Shown here piece after piece: positions 16,699 through 23,916 of a stretch of 30,183 nucleotides of DNA. Below the pieces are notes generated by a model. The model was not told where the DNA came from. It saw nothing but the letters and a program-made list of their open reading frames with translations, and ran no database searches. Source of the stretch: DATLGB01 sp038258425 (lineage in GTDB: Bacteria > Actinomycetota > Thermoleophilia > Solirubrobacterales > Solirubrobacteraceae); assembly GCA_038258425.1 (NCBI GenBank), contig JBBSPV010000044.1, positions 1-30,183 of the forward strand. Reading direction: 5' to 3'. The number at the start of each line of letters is the position of its first letter. Positions within the stretch are counted from its first letter, which is position 1. The position numbers and the translations under genes are program-made.

Positions 16699-17807
16699 GC
16701 GCCGCTCCCGGCCACCACGGTGGTGGCGTTGCGCGCCGCGAAGCGGCGGGCCATGACGACGATCAACACGAGGAGCAGGACGATGGAGATGATCAGCGGC
16801 CCGGCGGCGCCGGTGCCGAAGATGCGGGTGACGCCGTAGGTCAGCGCCCCGACCGCGGCGGCCGCGGGCAGCGTCAGCACCCAGGCGAAGACGATGTTGC
16901 CGGCCACGCCCCAGCGGACGGCCGAGACGCGCTTGGCTGCGCCGGCGCCCATGATCCCGCCCGAGATGACGTGGGTCGTGGAGAGCGGGAAGCCCGCGTG
17001 CGAGGCCGACAGGATGACCGCGGCGCCCGCGGCCTGGCTCGAGAAGCCCTGAGGCGGGTCCATCTTGATGATGCGCGCACCCATCGTCTTGATGATCCGC
17101 CAGCCGCCGACGTAGGTTCCCGCCGCGATCGCCGAGGCGGCCGAGACCACGACCCATACCGGAACGTCGTCGCTGGACTGGAGGTTCCCGTTGGCCACGA
17201 GGGCGAGGAAGATGATGCCCATCGTCTTCTGCGCGTCGTTGGTGCCGTGCGAGAGCGAGAGGAAGCTCCCGGTGACGATCTGCCCGAGCCGGAAGCCGCG
17301 GTTCACCGGGCCGGGCCGGCGTCCGCCGATGATCCGATAGCAGATGAGGATGCCGAGCCCGGCCACGCTGAACGCGAGCACCGGAGCGATCAGCGCGGGC
17401 ACGATGACCTTCTCGACGAGGCCGCCCGCGAGCACGCCCTCTGTCCCCACCGCCGCCAGGGTGGAGCCGACGATGCCGCCGATGAGGGCGTGCGAGGACG
17501 ACGACGGCAGTCCGAGGGACCAGGTGAGCAGGTTCCAGGAGATCGCCCCGATCAGCCCCGCGAAGACGATCTCGGGGGTGATGAGGTCGGCGTTGACGAT
17601 GCCGGTGGCGATCGTGGCCGCGACCGCGAGCGAGATGAAGGCGCCGACGAAGTTCAAGATCGCGGCCATGGTGACCGCGGTACGCGGGCCCAGCGCCCGC
17701 GTGGAGATGGAGGTCGCCACGGCGTTGGCCGTGTCATGGAAGCCGTTCGTGAAGTCGAAGGCCAGCGCGGTGACCACGACGATCACCAGGACGAGGTCGT
17801 TCTGCAC
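16695..17807 (-). CDS. pit: PiT family inorganic phosphate permease
   Basis: A 370-residue low-affinity phosphate symporter in the cytoplasmic membrane. The duplicated family signature is present: FTNGFHDTANAVATS at about 19-33 and SLSHGTNDAQKTMG at about 184-197. Each half also has a serine-rich motif (GLPSSSSHALIGG and GFPLSTTHVISGG). Ten or so hydrophobic helices fill the rest, and the length fits the shorter bacterial PiT proteins. The start is a GTG at 17807, six bases after the DUF47 stop. No convincing ribosome binding site is visible, so translation may depend on coupling. The pairing with DUF47 upstream is the usual one for this transporter. Confidence 0.95.
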   Translation of the reverse strand: MQNDLVLVIVVVTALAFDFTNGFHDTANAVATSISTRALGPRTAVTMAAILNFVGAFISLAVAATIATGIVNADLITPEIVFAGLIGAISWNLLTWSLGLPSSSSHALIGGIVGSTLAAVGTEGVLAGGLVEKVIVPALIAPVLAFSVAGLGILICYRIIGGRRPGPVNRGFRLGQIVTGSFLSLSHGTNDAQKTMGIIFLALVANGNLQSSDDVPVWVVVSAASAIAAGTYVGGWRIIKTMGARIIKMDPPQGFSSQAAGAAVILSASHAGFPLSTTHVISGGIMGAGAAKRVSAVRWGVAGNIVFAWVLTLPAAAAVGALTYGVTRIFGTGAAGPLIISIVLLLVLIVVMARRFAARNATTVVAGSGA

Positions 17808-17813
17808 GGTGGA

Positions 17814-18440
17814 TCAGGAGTTCTTGAGCACGATGCCCTGGAGCGTGTTGGCCACCTGCTCCGTGGCGTCGACGGCGGCTTCGAGGCGCTCGAAGATGTC
17901 CTTCCACCGGATCACCACCATGGGGTCGATGGCCCGCTCGAAGAGGGAGGCGAGGGCCGCGCGCTCGAGCCGGTCGCCGTCGTTCTCCAGCCGGTGGATC
18001 TCGACGACGTAGTGCGAGAGGTCCGACAGCGTCCGCAGCCGGGGCAGCGCCTCGGCGACCTGGCGGCAGGACTGGTGCAGGACCTTGGCCATCTCGATCG
18101 CCTGGTCCATCGGCGCCTCGATCCGGTACAGGCCGAGGAAGTCCGAGACCTCCTCCGTGAAGTCGAGGATGTCGTCGAGGCCGGAGGCCAGGGCGATGAT
18201 GTCCTCGCGGTCGATCGGGGTGACGAACGTCGCGAAGAGCTTGTGGATGATGTCGTGCGTGATCCGGTCGCCCTCCTGCTCGGCGAGCAGGATCTCGCGC
18301 GAGAGCTCGGACCGCTCGGGCCAGTTCTCGAGCATCGTCTCGAGCATGCTCGCGGCCTTGACGATGTTCGCGGCGGCCTCCTCGAACAGGTCGTAGAACT
18401 CGCGTTCCTTCGGCCGGAACAGCTTGGACAGGCGCGCCAT
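17814..18440 (-). CDS. DUF47/PhoU-like Pit accessory protein
   Basis: A 208-residue cytoplasmic helical protein of the DUF47 (Pit accessory protein) family, related to PhoU and thought to modulate the PiT permease. The sequence shows the typical opening (RLFRPKEREFYDLFEEAAANIVKAASML), the first acidic metal-binding motif (LAEQEGDRITHDIIHKLF), PIDREDIIALASGLDDILD, and the second half with EIHRLENDGDRLERAAL. A TAGCCT hexamer lies 9 bases before the ATG and contains the panB stop codon, so a separate promoter inside the pan-pit run is possible. The gap to panB is 12 bp and to pit 6 bp. Confidence 0.93.
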   Translation of the reverse strand: MARLSKLFRPKEREFYDLFEEAAANIVKAASMLETMLENWPERSELSREILLAEQEGDRITHDIIHKLFATFVTPIDREDIIALASGLDDILDFTEEVSDFLGLYRIEAPMDQAIEMAKVLHQSCRQVAEALPRLRTLSDLSHYVVEIHRLENDGDRLERAALASLFERAIDPMVVIRWKDIFERLEAAVDATEQVANTLQGIVLKNS

Positions 18441-18452
18441 CGCGCCGCAAGG

Positions 18453-19349
18453 CTACACCGTCCGCACCCGCTTACCCGGCGGTAGGCTCCGGAGCCGCTC
18501 GAGCTCCTCCGGCGGGATGGAGTAGGCGTGCTCCGGGCCGGGGAAGGACCGGGTCCGCACGGCGTGCGCGTAGCCCTCGACGCCGCGCAGCATCTCCCCG
18601 CGGACGTCGGCGAAGCGCTGCACGAAGCGCGGCATGACGTCACCCGTGTGCATGCCGACCAGGTCGTGGAGCACGAGCACCTGACCGTCGGTGGAGGGGC
18701 CGGCGCCGATCCCGATGACGACGATCTCGAGGTCGGCCATGGCGAGGTCGGTCACCGGTGCGGGCACGGCCTCGAAGACGACGCCGAAGCAGCCGGCCGC
18801 CTGGAGGTCAAGCGCGTCCTGGATGATCCGCGCGGCGCGCTCGGCGGTCCGGCCCTGCGCGCGGTAGCCGCCGAGGGCGGTGGCCGTCTGCGGGGTCAGG
18901 CCGACGTGGCCCATGACCGGGATGCCGGACTCGACGATCGCCCGCGCCCGGCGCACGGAGGCGCCACCGCCCTCGAGCTTGACCGCGTCGCAGCCCGCCT
19001 CCTTGACGAAGCGCTGGGCGGTGCGCACCGCCTGCTCGTCCGAGGCCTCGTAGGAGCCGAAGGGCAGGTCGCCGACGAGCAGCGGCGTGCGCAGCCCGCG
19101 CCGGACGGCGCGGCTGAGCATCAGCAGCTCGTCGACCGTCACCGGCAGGGTGTCCTCGTAGCCGAGCACGGTGTTGGCGGCGGAGTCGCCGACGAGGACG
19201 AGGTCGACCCCGGCCTCCTCGACCACGAGCGCACTCGGGTGGTCGTAGGCGGTGACCATGACGATCGGCTCACCGAGCGCCTTCTTCTCGCCGAGCGTCG
19301 TCAGGGTGACCCGCTTGCGGGAGGTCTCGGTGCGTGGAGCGCTGGACAT
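18453..19349 (-). CDS. panB: 3-methyl-2-oxobutanoate hydroxymethyltransferase (PanB)
   Basis: First enzyme of pantothenate synthesis: it transfers a hydroxymethyl group from methylenetetrahydrofolate to alpha-ketoisovalerate, giving ketopantoate. The 298-residue protein is a complete TIM barrel. Visible motifs are MVTAYDHPSA, the metal-binding VGDSAANTVLGYEDTLPVT (D54), GDLPFGSYEAS (D94), KLEGG (E126), VMGHVGLTPQ, the catalytic Glu in VVFEAVPAPV (about E193), and IGIGAGPSTDGQVLVLHDLVG. GDSAANT stands where many homologues have GDSLGMV. The ATG lies six bases after the stop of the DUF2520-PanC gene, with AAGGAG about 12 bases upstream, so the two genes are co-transcribed. Confidence 0.95.
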   Translation of the reverse strand: MSSAPRTETSRKRVTLTTLGEKKALGEPIVMVTAYDHPSALVVEEAGVDLVLVGDSAANTVLGYEDTLPVTVDELLMLSRAVRRGLRTPLLVGDLPFGSYEASDEQAVRTAQRFVKEAGCDAVKLEGGGASVRRARAIVESGIPVMGHVGLTPQTATALGGYRAQGRTAERAARIIQDALDLQAAGCFGVVFEAVPAPVTDLAMADLEIVVIGIGAGPSTDGQVLVLHDLVGMHTGDVMPRFVQRFADVRGEMLRGVEGYAHAVRTRSFPGPEHAYSIPPEELERLRSLPPGKRVRTV

Positions 19350-19355
19350 GGCTTT

Positions 19356-21005
19356 TCAGGACTCCTTCGGGCGGGGGTGGGCTGCGGTCAGGTCCGGGAC
19401 CTCGAGGTTGTCGATCAGGCGGGTGGCGCCGACGCGTGCGGCGAGCGCGATGAGGGCGCGGTCGTCGACGGCGGTCAGCGGCGCGAAGGTCCGGGGGTCG
19501 ACCACGGCGACGTACTCCGGTTCGACGCCGCGCTCGCGCAGCGCCCGCACGACGGCGGCACGCAGCCGGCCCGCGTCGCGCTCACCGGACGTCGCCGCGG
19601 CGCCGGCGGCCGCGAGGCCGGCGTGCAGGGCGGCGGCCCGGGCCCGCTCGTCGGGGTCCAGGTGGACGTTGCGGCTCGAGATGGCAAGCCCGTCCGGTTC
19701 GCGGACGGTCGGCACGACGTCGATGCGCACGTCGAGGTCGAGGTCGGTCGTCATCCGCTGGACCACCGCGACCTGTTGGGCGTCCTTGGCCCCGAAGACC
19801 GCGACGTCGGGGCCGACCATGTTGAGCATCTTGAGCACGACGGTCGCGACGGCGTCGAAGTGGCCCGGCCGGTGCTCGCCCTCGTAGGCGTCGCCCAGGC
19901 CGCCGACGCGGACCGTCGTGGCGAACCCCTCCGGGTAGACCTCACCCGCCTCGGGGACGAAGAGCACGTCGGCACCGGCCTCGGCGGCGACGGCGGCGTC
20001 GCCGGCCTCGTCGCGCGGGTAGATGGCGAGATCGGCGGCCTCCGTGAACTGCGCGGGGTTGACGAAGAGCCACACGACGATCCGGTCGGCGGCCGCGCGG
20101 GCGCGGGCGATCAGCGCCGCGTGGCCGGGGTGCAGCGCGCCCATCGTCGGCACGAGGGCCACCGTCTCGCCGGCGCTCCGCCACGCGGCGACGCGCTCGC
20201 GCACCGCGGCGACGGTGCGGACCGTGTCCATGCCCCCCGCCACCTCGGAGGTCGAGGCGCGCTGGGGTGGCCGAGGCGCCGCGAGCCCGCCTCGAGCCTC
20301 GAGGGTGGCGTTCGCCAGCGCGTCGAAGAGGGCCAGCAGCTGCGGCGTGCGCTCGGCGATGGCGTCGCGCTGGCGCCGGACGGTCTCCGTGTCCCCGCGC
20401 GCGATCGGGCCCGTGAGCGCCCCGCGCCCGTGAACCGCCCAGGACTCGACCGCGGCCCGGACGAGCGGCACGAGGTGCTCCCGCCCGACGCCGGCGGTGG
20501 CGGCCAGCCGCTCCGCGGCGTCCTCGAGCGTCACGAGCAGGTTGGAGGCGACGCTGGCGGCGGCGTGGTATGCGGCCCGGTCGGCGTCGGCGACCTCGAT
20601 CGCACGCAGGCCGGTGGCGGCGGCGAGCGCGCGGGCGGCCGCGACGGCGCGCGGGGTGGAGCCGGCGACGGCGGCGCTGGCGCCCTCGAGCGCCTCGGGC
20701 GACGTGCCCCCGGGCACGGTCATGAGCGGATGCAGCGAGAGTGCCTCGTGGCCCGCCGCGGTCAGGGGCTCGAGCGTCGTCGCGCCGGAGCAGTGGCCGA
20801 CGAGCGGGCCGGGCGCGACGGCGCGCGCGGCCGCCGCGATGGCGTCGTCCGGCACGCAGAGCAGGACGAGCGTCGTGTCGGGAAGCGGGGCCTCGTCGCG
20901 GCGGAGCGGGCCCTGGACCGTCAACCCGGCCCGCCGCAGGGCGGTGGCGAGGGTCGTGCCGAGGCGGCCAGCGCCCACGAGGGCGATCCGGTCCAGTTCT
21001 CTCAT
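19356..21005 (-). CDS. panC: Rossmann/DUF2520 protein fused to pantothenate synthetase (PanC)
   Basis: A 549-residue fusion. Residues 1 to about 240 form a Rossmann domain (IALVGAGRLGTTLATAL) plus DUF2520 (GHCSGATTLEPLTAAGHEALSLHPLMT, then a helical part with AAYHAAASVASNLLVTL). Residues from about 259 form a complete PanC, which joins pantoate and beta-alanine with ATP. PanC motifs present are VPTMGALHPGHAALI, FVNPAQF, GAKDAQQVAVVQRM and DGLAISSRNVHL. The linker is about 15 residues. An internal ATG at 20231 (MDTVRTVAAV), preceded by a G-rich stretch with GAGG about 9 bases upstream, could also give free PanC of 291 residues. The fold and position beside panB suggest that the N-terminal half may be a ketopantoate reductase; this is inference. 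It is divergent from the uracil-DNA glycosylase gene. Confidence 0.9.
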   Translation of the reverse strand: MRELDRIALVGAGRLGTTLATALRRAGLTVQGPLRRDEAPLPDTTLVLLCVPDDAIAAAARAVAPGPLVGHCSGATTLEPLTAAGHEALSLHPLMTVPGGTSPEALEGASAAVAGSTPRAVAAARALAAATGLRAIEVADADRAAYHAAASVASNLLVTLEDAAERLAATAGVGREHLVPLVRAAVESWAVHGRGALTGPIARGDTETVRRQRDAIAERTPQLLALFDALANATLEARGGLAAPRPPQRASTSEVAGGMDTVRTVAAVRERVAAWRSAGETVALVPTMGALHPGHAALIARARAAADRIVVWLFVNPAQFTEAADLAIYPRDEAGDAAVAAEAGADVLFVPEAGEVYPEGFATTVRVGGLGDAYEGEHRPGHFDAVATVVLKMLNMVGPDVAVFGAKDAQQVAVVQRMTTDLDLDVRIDVVPTVREPDGLAISSRNVHLDPDERARAAALHAGLAAAGAAATSGERDAGRLRAAVVRALRERGVEPEYVAVVDPRTFAPLTAVDDRALIALAARVGATRLIDNLEVPDLTAAHPRPKES

Positions 21006-21093
21006 GAGATACCGGCTGGGAGGGGTGTCGGGGTGGTCCTGCGGTCTGCCGCGTCCGTCCCACGGTGGGTGACGGCGCCGCGCCGCACAGTGT

Positions 21094-21120
21094 ACCCGCG
21101 TCCTGGACCCGCGTTACGGT
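21094..21120 (+). promoter_or_regulatory. Direct repeat and putative -10 element upstream of the glycosylase gene
   Basis: ACCCGCGT occurs at 21094-21101 and 21107-21114, followed at once by TACGGT at 21115-21120, 6 bases before the ATG at 21127. The hexamer suits a leaderless transcript. The repeat, with a 13-bp period, could be chance or a regulator site. No LexA-type GAAC-N4-GTTC box is present here. Confidence 0.4.
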
Positions 21121-21126
21121 GCCGCC

Positions 21127-22959
21127 ATGCCCACCGCCGCGGAGCGCCGCGAGGAGCTCAAGGCCGTCTACCAGCAGGCCTCGGGCTGCGTCCGCTGCCC
21201 GCAGCTGGCGGCGGAGCGCCACACCGTCGTCTTCGGCTCGGGCCACGCGGACGCCGATCTGATGTTCGTCGGCGAGGCCCCGGGGCGCAACGAGGACGAG
21301 CAGGGCCTGCCCTTCGTGGGCCGCGCCGGCGGGCTGCTGACCGAGCTGCTCGCGGGCATCGGGCTCGAGCGCTCGGACGTCTTCATCGTGAACACGCTCA
21401 AGTGCTTGCGCTACGACGCGCAGGTCCAGCTGGGTGACGGGTCGTGGGAGCGGATCGGACGGCTCGTGCGCTCGCGGTACGCGGGAACCGTCAGGGCCGT
21501 GGCGGCGGACGGGCGCCTGGTCGAGCGCCGGGTGACCGGTTGGCACGCAACGCCGCTCGCTGACCGCCGGGTCTTCGAGCTGACCTTCCGCTCGGCGCGG
21601 CCCGTCGGCAACAACGGCGTCAACGTCCAGCTGACGGGCGACCATCCCGTCCTCACCGAGCGCGGGTGGGTGGCCGCCGAGGCGCTGGTGCCAGGCGACC
21701 GCGTCGCCACCGGGCAAGGGCTGAGCGAGCTGGCCTTCGACGTCGTCTGCGGCACGCTGCTGGGCGACGGATCGATCGGCCGGAAGACGTCGTCGCTGAC
21801 CTTCGGCCACTCGCGGCGCCAGGCCGATTACGCGCGCTTCAAGGCCGATCTCCTCGCCGAGCTCGACATGACGCTGAACGAGCTCGAGGTCGCGGCGGTC
21901 GCCGGCGGAGAGCCCCGCTACGCCGTGATCCATGGCCGCTCACGCGCAAAGCGAGCGCTTCGCGTCCTGCGCTCGGAATTCTACGGCGAGCGCAAGGTCG
22001 TCCCGGCTTGGCTCGCCTCGGGCCTGAACCTCAGGATGCTCGCACTCTGGTTCATGGACGACGGCTACACCCGCATCCGCGGCGGCGGCGGCCGCCCGCT
22101 GGCCGAGATCGCGACCAACGCGTTCGGTGACGCGGATCGCGCCCGCCTACGTGAAGGCCTGCTCCGCCTCGGGCTGCCGTCCAGGACCGCCCGCGACCGC
22201 CTGTACTTCGACGTCCCCACCACGCGCCGGCTGTGCGAGCTGATCGCCCCGCTGATCCCGCCGAGCATGCGCTACAAGCTTCATCCCGAGATCGAGGCTC
22301 GCGTGCCGTTCGACGCGTCGCGTTACGAGGCGGGCCCTCAGCGCGTCCTCTACGACGACGTGGAGGTCCTCGACGTCACCGACCGAGAGCGCGGCGACGT
22401 GACGTTCTTCTGCCTCGACGTCGAGGAGACGCACAACTTCGTCACCTCCGGCGGCGTTGTGCACAACTGTCGCCCCCCCGGCAACCGCGATCCGCTGCCG
22501 CAGGAGATCGCGAACTGCCAGGACTACCTGTTCCGCCAGCTCGAGCTCATCCAGCCGCGGGTGGTCTGCACGCTCGGCAACTTCGCCACGAAGCTGTTGC
22601 GCCAGGACACCACGGGCATCACCCGGCTGCACGGGCAGGCGGAGGTCCGGGTCGTCGGCCCGCGCGCGGTGCGGCTGCTGCCCCTGTACCACCCCGCGGC
22701 CGCGCTCTACACGCGCGCGCTGCTCGACACCCTGCGGGAGGACGTCGCCCGCATCCCCGAGCTCCTTGCCCTCGAGCCGCCGGAGCAGCCGGCCGTCGCC
22801 GAGCCCGTCGCGCCCGAACCGGAGCTCGCCGCGGAGCCGTCGCCGCCCGAGCCCGCGGCGGAGCCCGAAGCGGCCCCGGAGCCCGAGCCCGCGGCGGAGC
22901 CCGAAGCGGCCCCGGAGCCCGAGCCCCCCGCCGAACCCCCGCAGCTCGGGCTCTTCTGA
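21127..22959 (+). CDS. Family 4 uracil-DNA glycosylase with intein and clamp-binding-like tail
   Basis: A 610-residue precursor that removes uracil from DNA. The host protein is a family 4 (UDGa-type) enzyme: CVRCPQL with two iron-sulfur cysteines (C21, C24); motif GEAPGRNEDEQGLPFVGRAG at 49-68; KCRPPGNRDPLPQEIANC, which holds the other two predicted cluster cysteines (C448, C464); and motif 2 LYHPAAAL near residue 521. An intein of 355 residues (93-447) splits LK from CRPPGN. Removing it gives a continuous host protein of 255 residues. The last 60 or so residues are a Pro/Glu/Ala-rich tail ending in QLGLF, which resembles the bacterial beta-clamp motif QL(S/D)LF. The ATG is set by homology and a -10 hexamer 6 bases upstream. 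The gene is divergent from panC. Confidence 0.93.
   Translation: MPTAAERREELKAVYQQASGCVRCPQLAAERHTVVFGSGHADADLMFVGEAPGRNEDEQGLPFVGRAGGLLTELLAGIGLERSDVFIVNTLKCLRYDAQVQLGDGSWERIGRLVRSRYAGTVRAVAADGRLVERRVTGWHATPLADRRVFELTFRSARPVGNNGVNVQLTGDHPVLTERGWVAAEALVPGDRVATGQGLSELAFDVVCGTLLGDGSIGRKTSSLTFGHSRRQADYARFKADLLAELDMTLNELEVAAVAGGEPRYAVIHGRSRAKRALRVLRSEFYGERKVVPAWLASGLNLRMLALWFMDDGYTRIRGGGGRPLAEIATNAFGDADRARLREGLLRLGLPSRTARDRLYFDVPTTRRLCELIAPLIPPSMRYKLHPEIEARVPFDASRYEAGPQRVLYDDVEVLDVTDRERGDVTFFCLDVEETHNFVTSGGVVHNCRPPGNRDPLPQEIANCQDYLFRQLELIQPRVVCTLGNFATKLLRQDTTGITRLHGQAEVRVVGPRAVRLLPLYHPAAALYTRALLDTLREDVARIPELLALEPPEQPAVAEPVAPEPELAAEPSPPEPAAEPEAAPEPEPAAEPEAAPEPEPPAEPPQLGLF
21403..22467 (+). mobile_element. 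Intein with LAGLIDADG homing endonuclease, inserted in the uracil-DNA glycosylase
   Basis: In-frame protein intron of 355 codons. The N-terminal splice block starts with Cys (CLRYDAQVQLGDGSWERIG). Block B is QLTGDHPVLTERGWV, with the TxxH motif at T170-H173. The C-terminal blocks are TFFCLDVEETHNFVTSGG and VVHN, followed by Cys448 as the +1 nucleophile. Between them lie two endonuclease motifs: GTLLGDGSIGR at about 209-219 and LALWFMDDGYTR at about 305-316, both with acidic residues that could bind metal. The splicing residues all look intact, so splicing should be active. Several codons rare in the flanks appear inside or at the junction (TGT for Cys448, GAATTC, AAGCTTCAT), which hints at transfer. 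Confidence 0.93.
22849..22920 (+). repeat. Perfect 36-bp tandem duplication
   Basis: The 36-base unit at 22849-22884 is repeated without mismatch at 22885-22920. It encodes EPAAEPEAAPEP twice in the disordered tail of the glycosylase. The absence of mismatches suggests a recent or slippage-maintained duplication, so copy number may vary between strains. Confidence 0.9.
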
Positions 22960-22981
22960 CCGGTTTCCGGCCGCGGGCCGG

Positions 22982-22987
22982 TATGCT
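22982..22987 (+). promoter_or_regulatory. Putative -10 element (TATGCT) of the phosphoesterase gene
   Basis: TATGCT ends 7 bases before the GTG at 22995. This favours the GTG as start over the ATG at 22983, which lies within the hexamer. Confidence 0.4.
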
Positions 22988-22994
22988 GGCGCCC

Positions 22995-23900
22995 GTGCTG
23001 AGAGGAGCCCTGGCGCTGACCGCATTCCTGGCGCTGGGCCTCGGGTCCGGCTGCGCCTCGTCGACGGCGGCGCCGGCCTCCGCGCCGGCTTCGGCGCACG
23101 CGGCCAAGCGGCGGGCCGTCCCGCGGCTGAGCCACGTCGTGGTCGTCATGTTCGAGAACAAGGGCTTCGACAAGGTCGCCGGCGCCTCGGAGGCGCCGAC
23201 GTTCAACGGCCTGAGCCGGCGCGGCGCGCGGCTGAGCCACGCCTACGGCGTCGCCCACCCGAGCCTGCCGAACTACCTCGCCCTCATCTCGGGCTCCACC
23301 CAGGGCATCACGGACGACTGCACGTCGTGCTCCGTGAACGCCAAGAGCCTCGCGGACACCCTGGCGGCCCGCGGACGCAGCTGGAAGGGCTACGCCGAGG
23401 GACTCCCGTCGCCCGGCTTCACCGGCGGTGGCGCCGGGCGCTACGCGAAGAAGCACATGCCCTTCCTGTACTTCGACCCCGTCACGCGCGACGCGCGGCG
23501 CCGCAAGCGCGTCGTGCCCTACACGGCGTTCGGCGCGGACGTCAGGACGCGGCGGCTGCCGAACCTCTCCTTCGTCGTGCCCGACCTGTGCAACGACATG
23601 CACGACTGCTCCGTGGCCACGGGGGATGCCTGGCTCAAGCGCTTCCTCCCGCAGGTCCTGCGCAGCCCCCAGATGCGCCGGGGCGCCGTGTTCGTCCTCT
23701 TCGACGAGGCCGACGACGACGATCGCCGCGGCGGCGGGCACATCCCCGAGTGGGTCGTCGGGCCGGCGGTCAAGCGGGGCGTGAGCTTCCGTCGCCCGGT
23801 CACGCACTACGGCGTGCTGCGCACCCTCGAGGACGCCCTGGGCGTCCGCCGGCTCGGCGCGTCGCGCACCGCCCGGCCGATCACCGGCATCTGGCGCTGA
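22995..23900 (+). CDS. Secreted phosphoesterase (PF04185-like), probable lipoprotein
   Basis: A 301-residue exported protein of the alkaline-phosphatase-like phosphoesterase/acid phosphatase group. The signal sequence MLRGALALTAFLALGLGSGC ends in a lipobox-like LGSGC, so it may be a lipoprotein. The catalytic domain begins with SHVVVVMFENKGFDK; later blocks are YGVAHPSLPNYLALISGSTQG, FVVPDLCNDMHDC, LFDEADDDDRRGGGHIPEWVVG and THYGVLRTLEDALG. Conserved Glu/Asn, Asp and His residues of the metal site are visible in these blocks. Candidate substrates are phosphate esters or phospholipid head groups; none can be singled out. GTG 22995 is chosen as start from the -10 spacing; ATG 22983 would add four residues. 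It converges with the GNAT gene, with a 16-bp gap containing the palindrome CCGCCCGGGCGG. Confidence 0.87.
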   Translation: MLRGALALTAFLALGLGSGCASSTAAPASAPASAHAAKRRAVPRLSHVVVVMFENKGFDKVAGASEAPTFNGLSRRGARLSHAYGVAHPSLPNYLALISGSTQGITDDCTSCSVNAKSLADTLAARGRSWKGYAEGLPSPGFTGGGAGRYAKKHMPFLYFDPVTRDARRRKRVVPYTAFGADVRTRRLPNLSFVVPDLCNDMHDCSVATGDAWLKRFLPQVLRSPQMRRGAVFVLFDEADDDDRRGGGHIPEWVVGPAVKRGVSFRRPVTHYGVLRTLEDALGVRRLGASRTARPITGIWR

Positions 23901-23916
23901 CCCGCCCGGGCGGCGA

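Noticed and set aside
18528..21437. 969-codon open frame on the plus strand opposite panB and panC
   Set aside because: Antisense shadow of two well-supported pantothenate genes, with low-complexity Arg/Gly/Asp translation.
21403..22467. Separate homing endonuclease gene or a group I intron
   Set aside because: The reading frame is continuous with the glycosylase on both sides and carries protein-splicing blocks at each end, so it is an intein and not a free-standing gene or RNA intron.
22849..22920. CRISPR-like repeat
   Set aside because: The two copies are directly adjacent with no spacers and are in frame within a protein linker.
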